In this document: positions 6,147-6,254 of the stretch, one piece after another | Layout: each line of letters opens with the position of its first letter | Position numbering within the stretch: position 1 is the stretch's first letter | NCBI GenBank assembly: GCA_031281115.1 | Contig: JAITFV010000044.1 | Span: forward strand, 1-6,254 | Length of the DNA: 6,254 bases | Reading direction: 5' to 3' | DNA from: Oscillospiraceae bacterium | GTDB taxonomy: Bacteria; Bacillota; Clostridia; Oscillospirales; Ruminococcaceae | Position numbers and translations under genes: made by a program | Notes under the pieces: generated by a model | What the model was told of the DNA's origin: nothing | Databases searched by the model: none | What the model saw: the letters and a program-made list of their open reading frames with translations, nothing else

Positions 6147-6174
6147 GTATAAACAGACACATATACATCATAAC
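6146..6174 (-). promoter_or_regulatory. Possible promoter of the surface protein gene
   Basis: TATACT (6151-6146, minus strand) is the same -10 hexamer as in the two other promoters of this window. The -35 side falls inside the first 31-bp repeat and is poor (TTATGA at 6173-6168 with 16 bp, or GTTATG with 17 bp). If used, RNA would start near 6139 and carry a leader of about 130 nt containing inverted repeats 1-3 and part of 4. Confidence 0.35.
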
Positions 6175-6254
6175 ATAAAATAAACAGACACATATACATC
6201 ATAACATAAAATAAACAGACACATATACATCATAACATAAAATAAACAGACACA
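6151..6254. repeat. 31-bp perfect tandem repeats, running off the window
   Basis: Three identical 31-bp units (6151-6181, 6182-6212, 6213-6243) and the first 11 bases of a fourth (6244-6254) stand head to tail without spacers. Each unit starts AAACAGACACAT and ends ATAAAAT, with 18 A and one G on the plus strand (23% G+C). The period is not a multiple of three and both strands carry stops (TAA on plus, TGA on minus), so the array is not coding. The true copy number lies beyond the edge. It could be a minisatellite, an iteron-like protein binding array or a curved-DNA element. Confidence 0.93.

Noticed and set aside
6151..6254. CRISPR array
   Set aside because: The 31-bp units are directly adjacent with no spacers and no cas gene is in the window; this is a simple tandem repeat.

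Overview
The window looks like part of a chromosome of a Gram-positive (monoderm) bacterium, most plausibly a clostridial Firmicute. Three observations point that way. Ribosome binding sites are of the strong GGAGG type. All four proteins are exported or membrane-tethered by one hydrophobic segment, with no lipobox and no outer-membrane signal. One of them has a long Pro/Glu-rich stalk of the kind used to cross a thick wall. The lineage is an inference from these features, not from a marker gene.

Every gene I can support lies on the minus strand, so transcription runs from right to left. From right to left: (1) 6007-6254 is noncoding. It holds at least three perfect head-to-tail 31-bp repeats running off the window edge, four consecutive inverted repeats packed into about 110 bp, and a possible promoter. 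(2) 5155-6006 encodes a 283-residue surface protein of unrecognised family: signal peptide, beta-rich domain, proline-rich stalk and C-terminal membrane anchor. (3) 4866-5069 encodes a 67-residue membrane peptide with its own promoter, a 21-bp operator-like palindrome over that promoter, and its own terminator. (4) 3071-4786 encodes a membrane-anchored zinc N-acetylmuramoyl-L-alanine amidase (Amidase_3), read from a very good promoter that leaves almost no 5' leader. (5) 1-3068 encodes the first 1022 residues of a bacterial alpha-2-macroglobulin. It starts 2 nt after the amidase stop and is cut by the left edge before its thioester domain.

The clearest functional unit is the amidase/alpha-2-macroglobulin pair: a wall-cleaving enzyme and a large protease-trap-type protein, both held on the outer face of the membrane and apparently translationally coupled. 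It resembles the Escherichia coli pairing of an alpha-2-macroglobulin (yfhM) with a peptidoglycan synthase (pbpC), but with a hydrolase as the visible partner. The two other proteins are also surface-exposed, so the window reads as a small cell-envelope locus. The least explained part is the structured noncoding DNA at the right end. No RNA gene, insertion sequence or CRISPR array was recognised.
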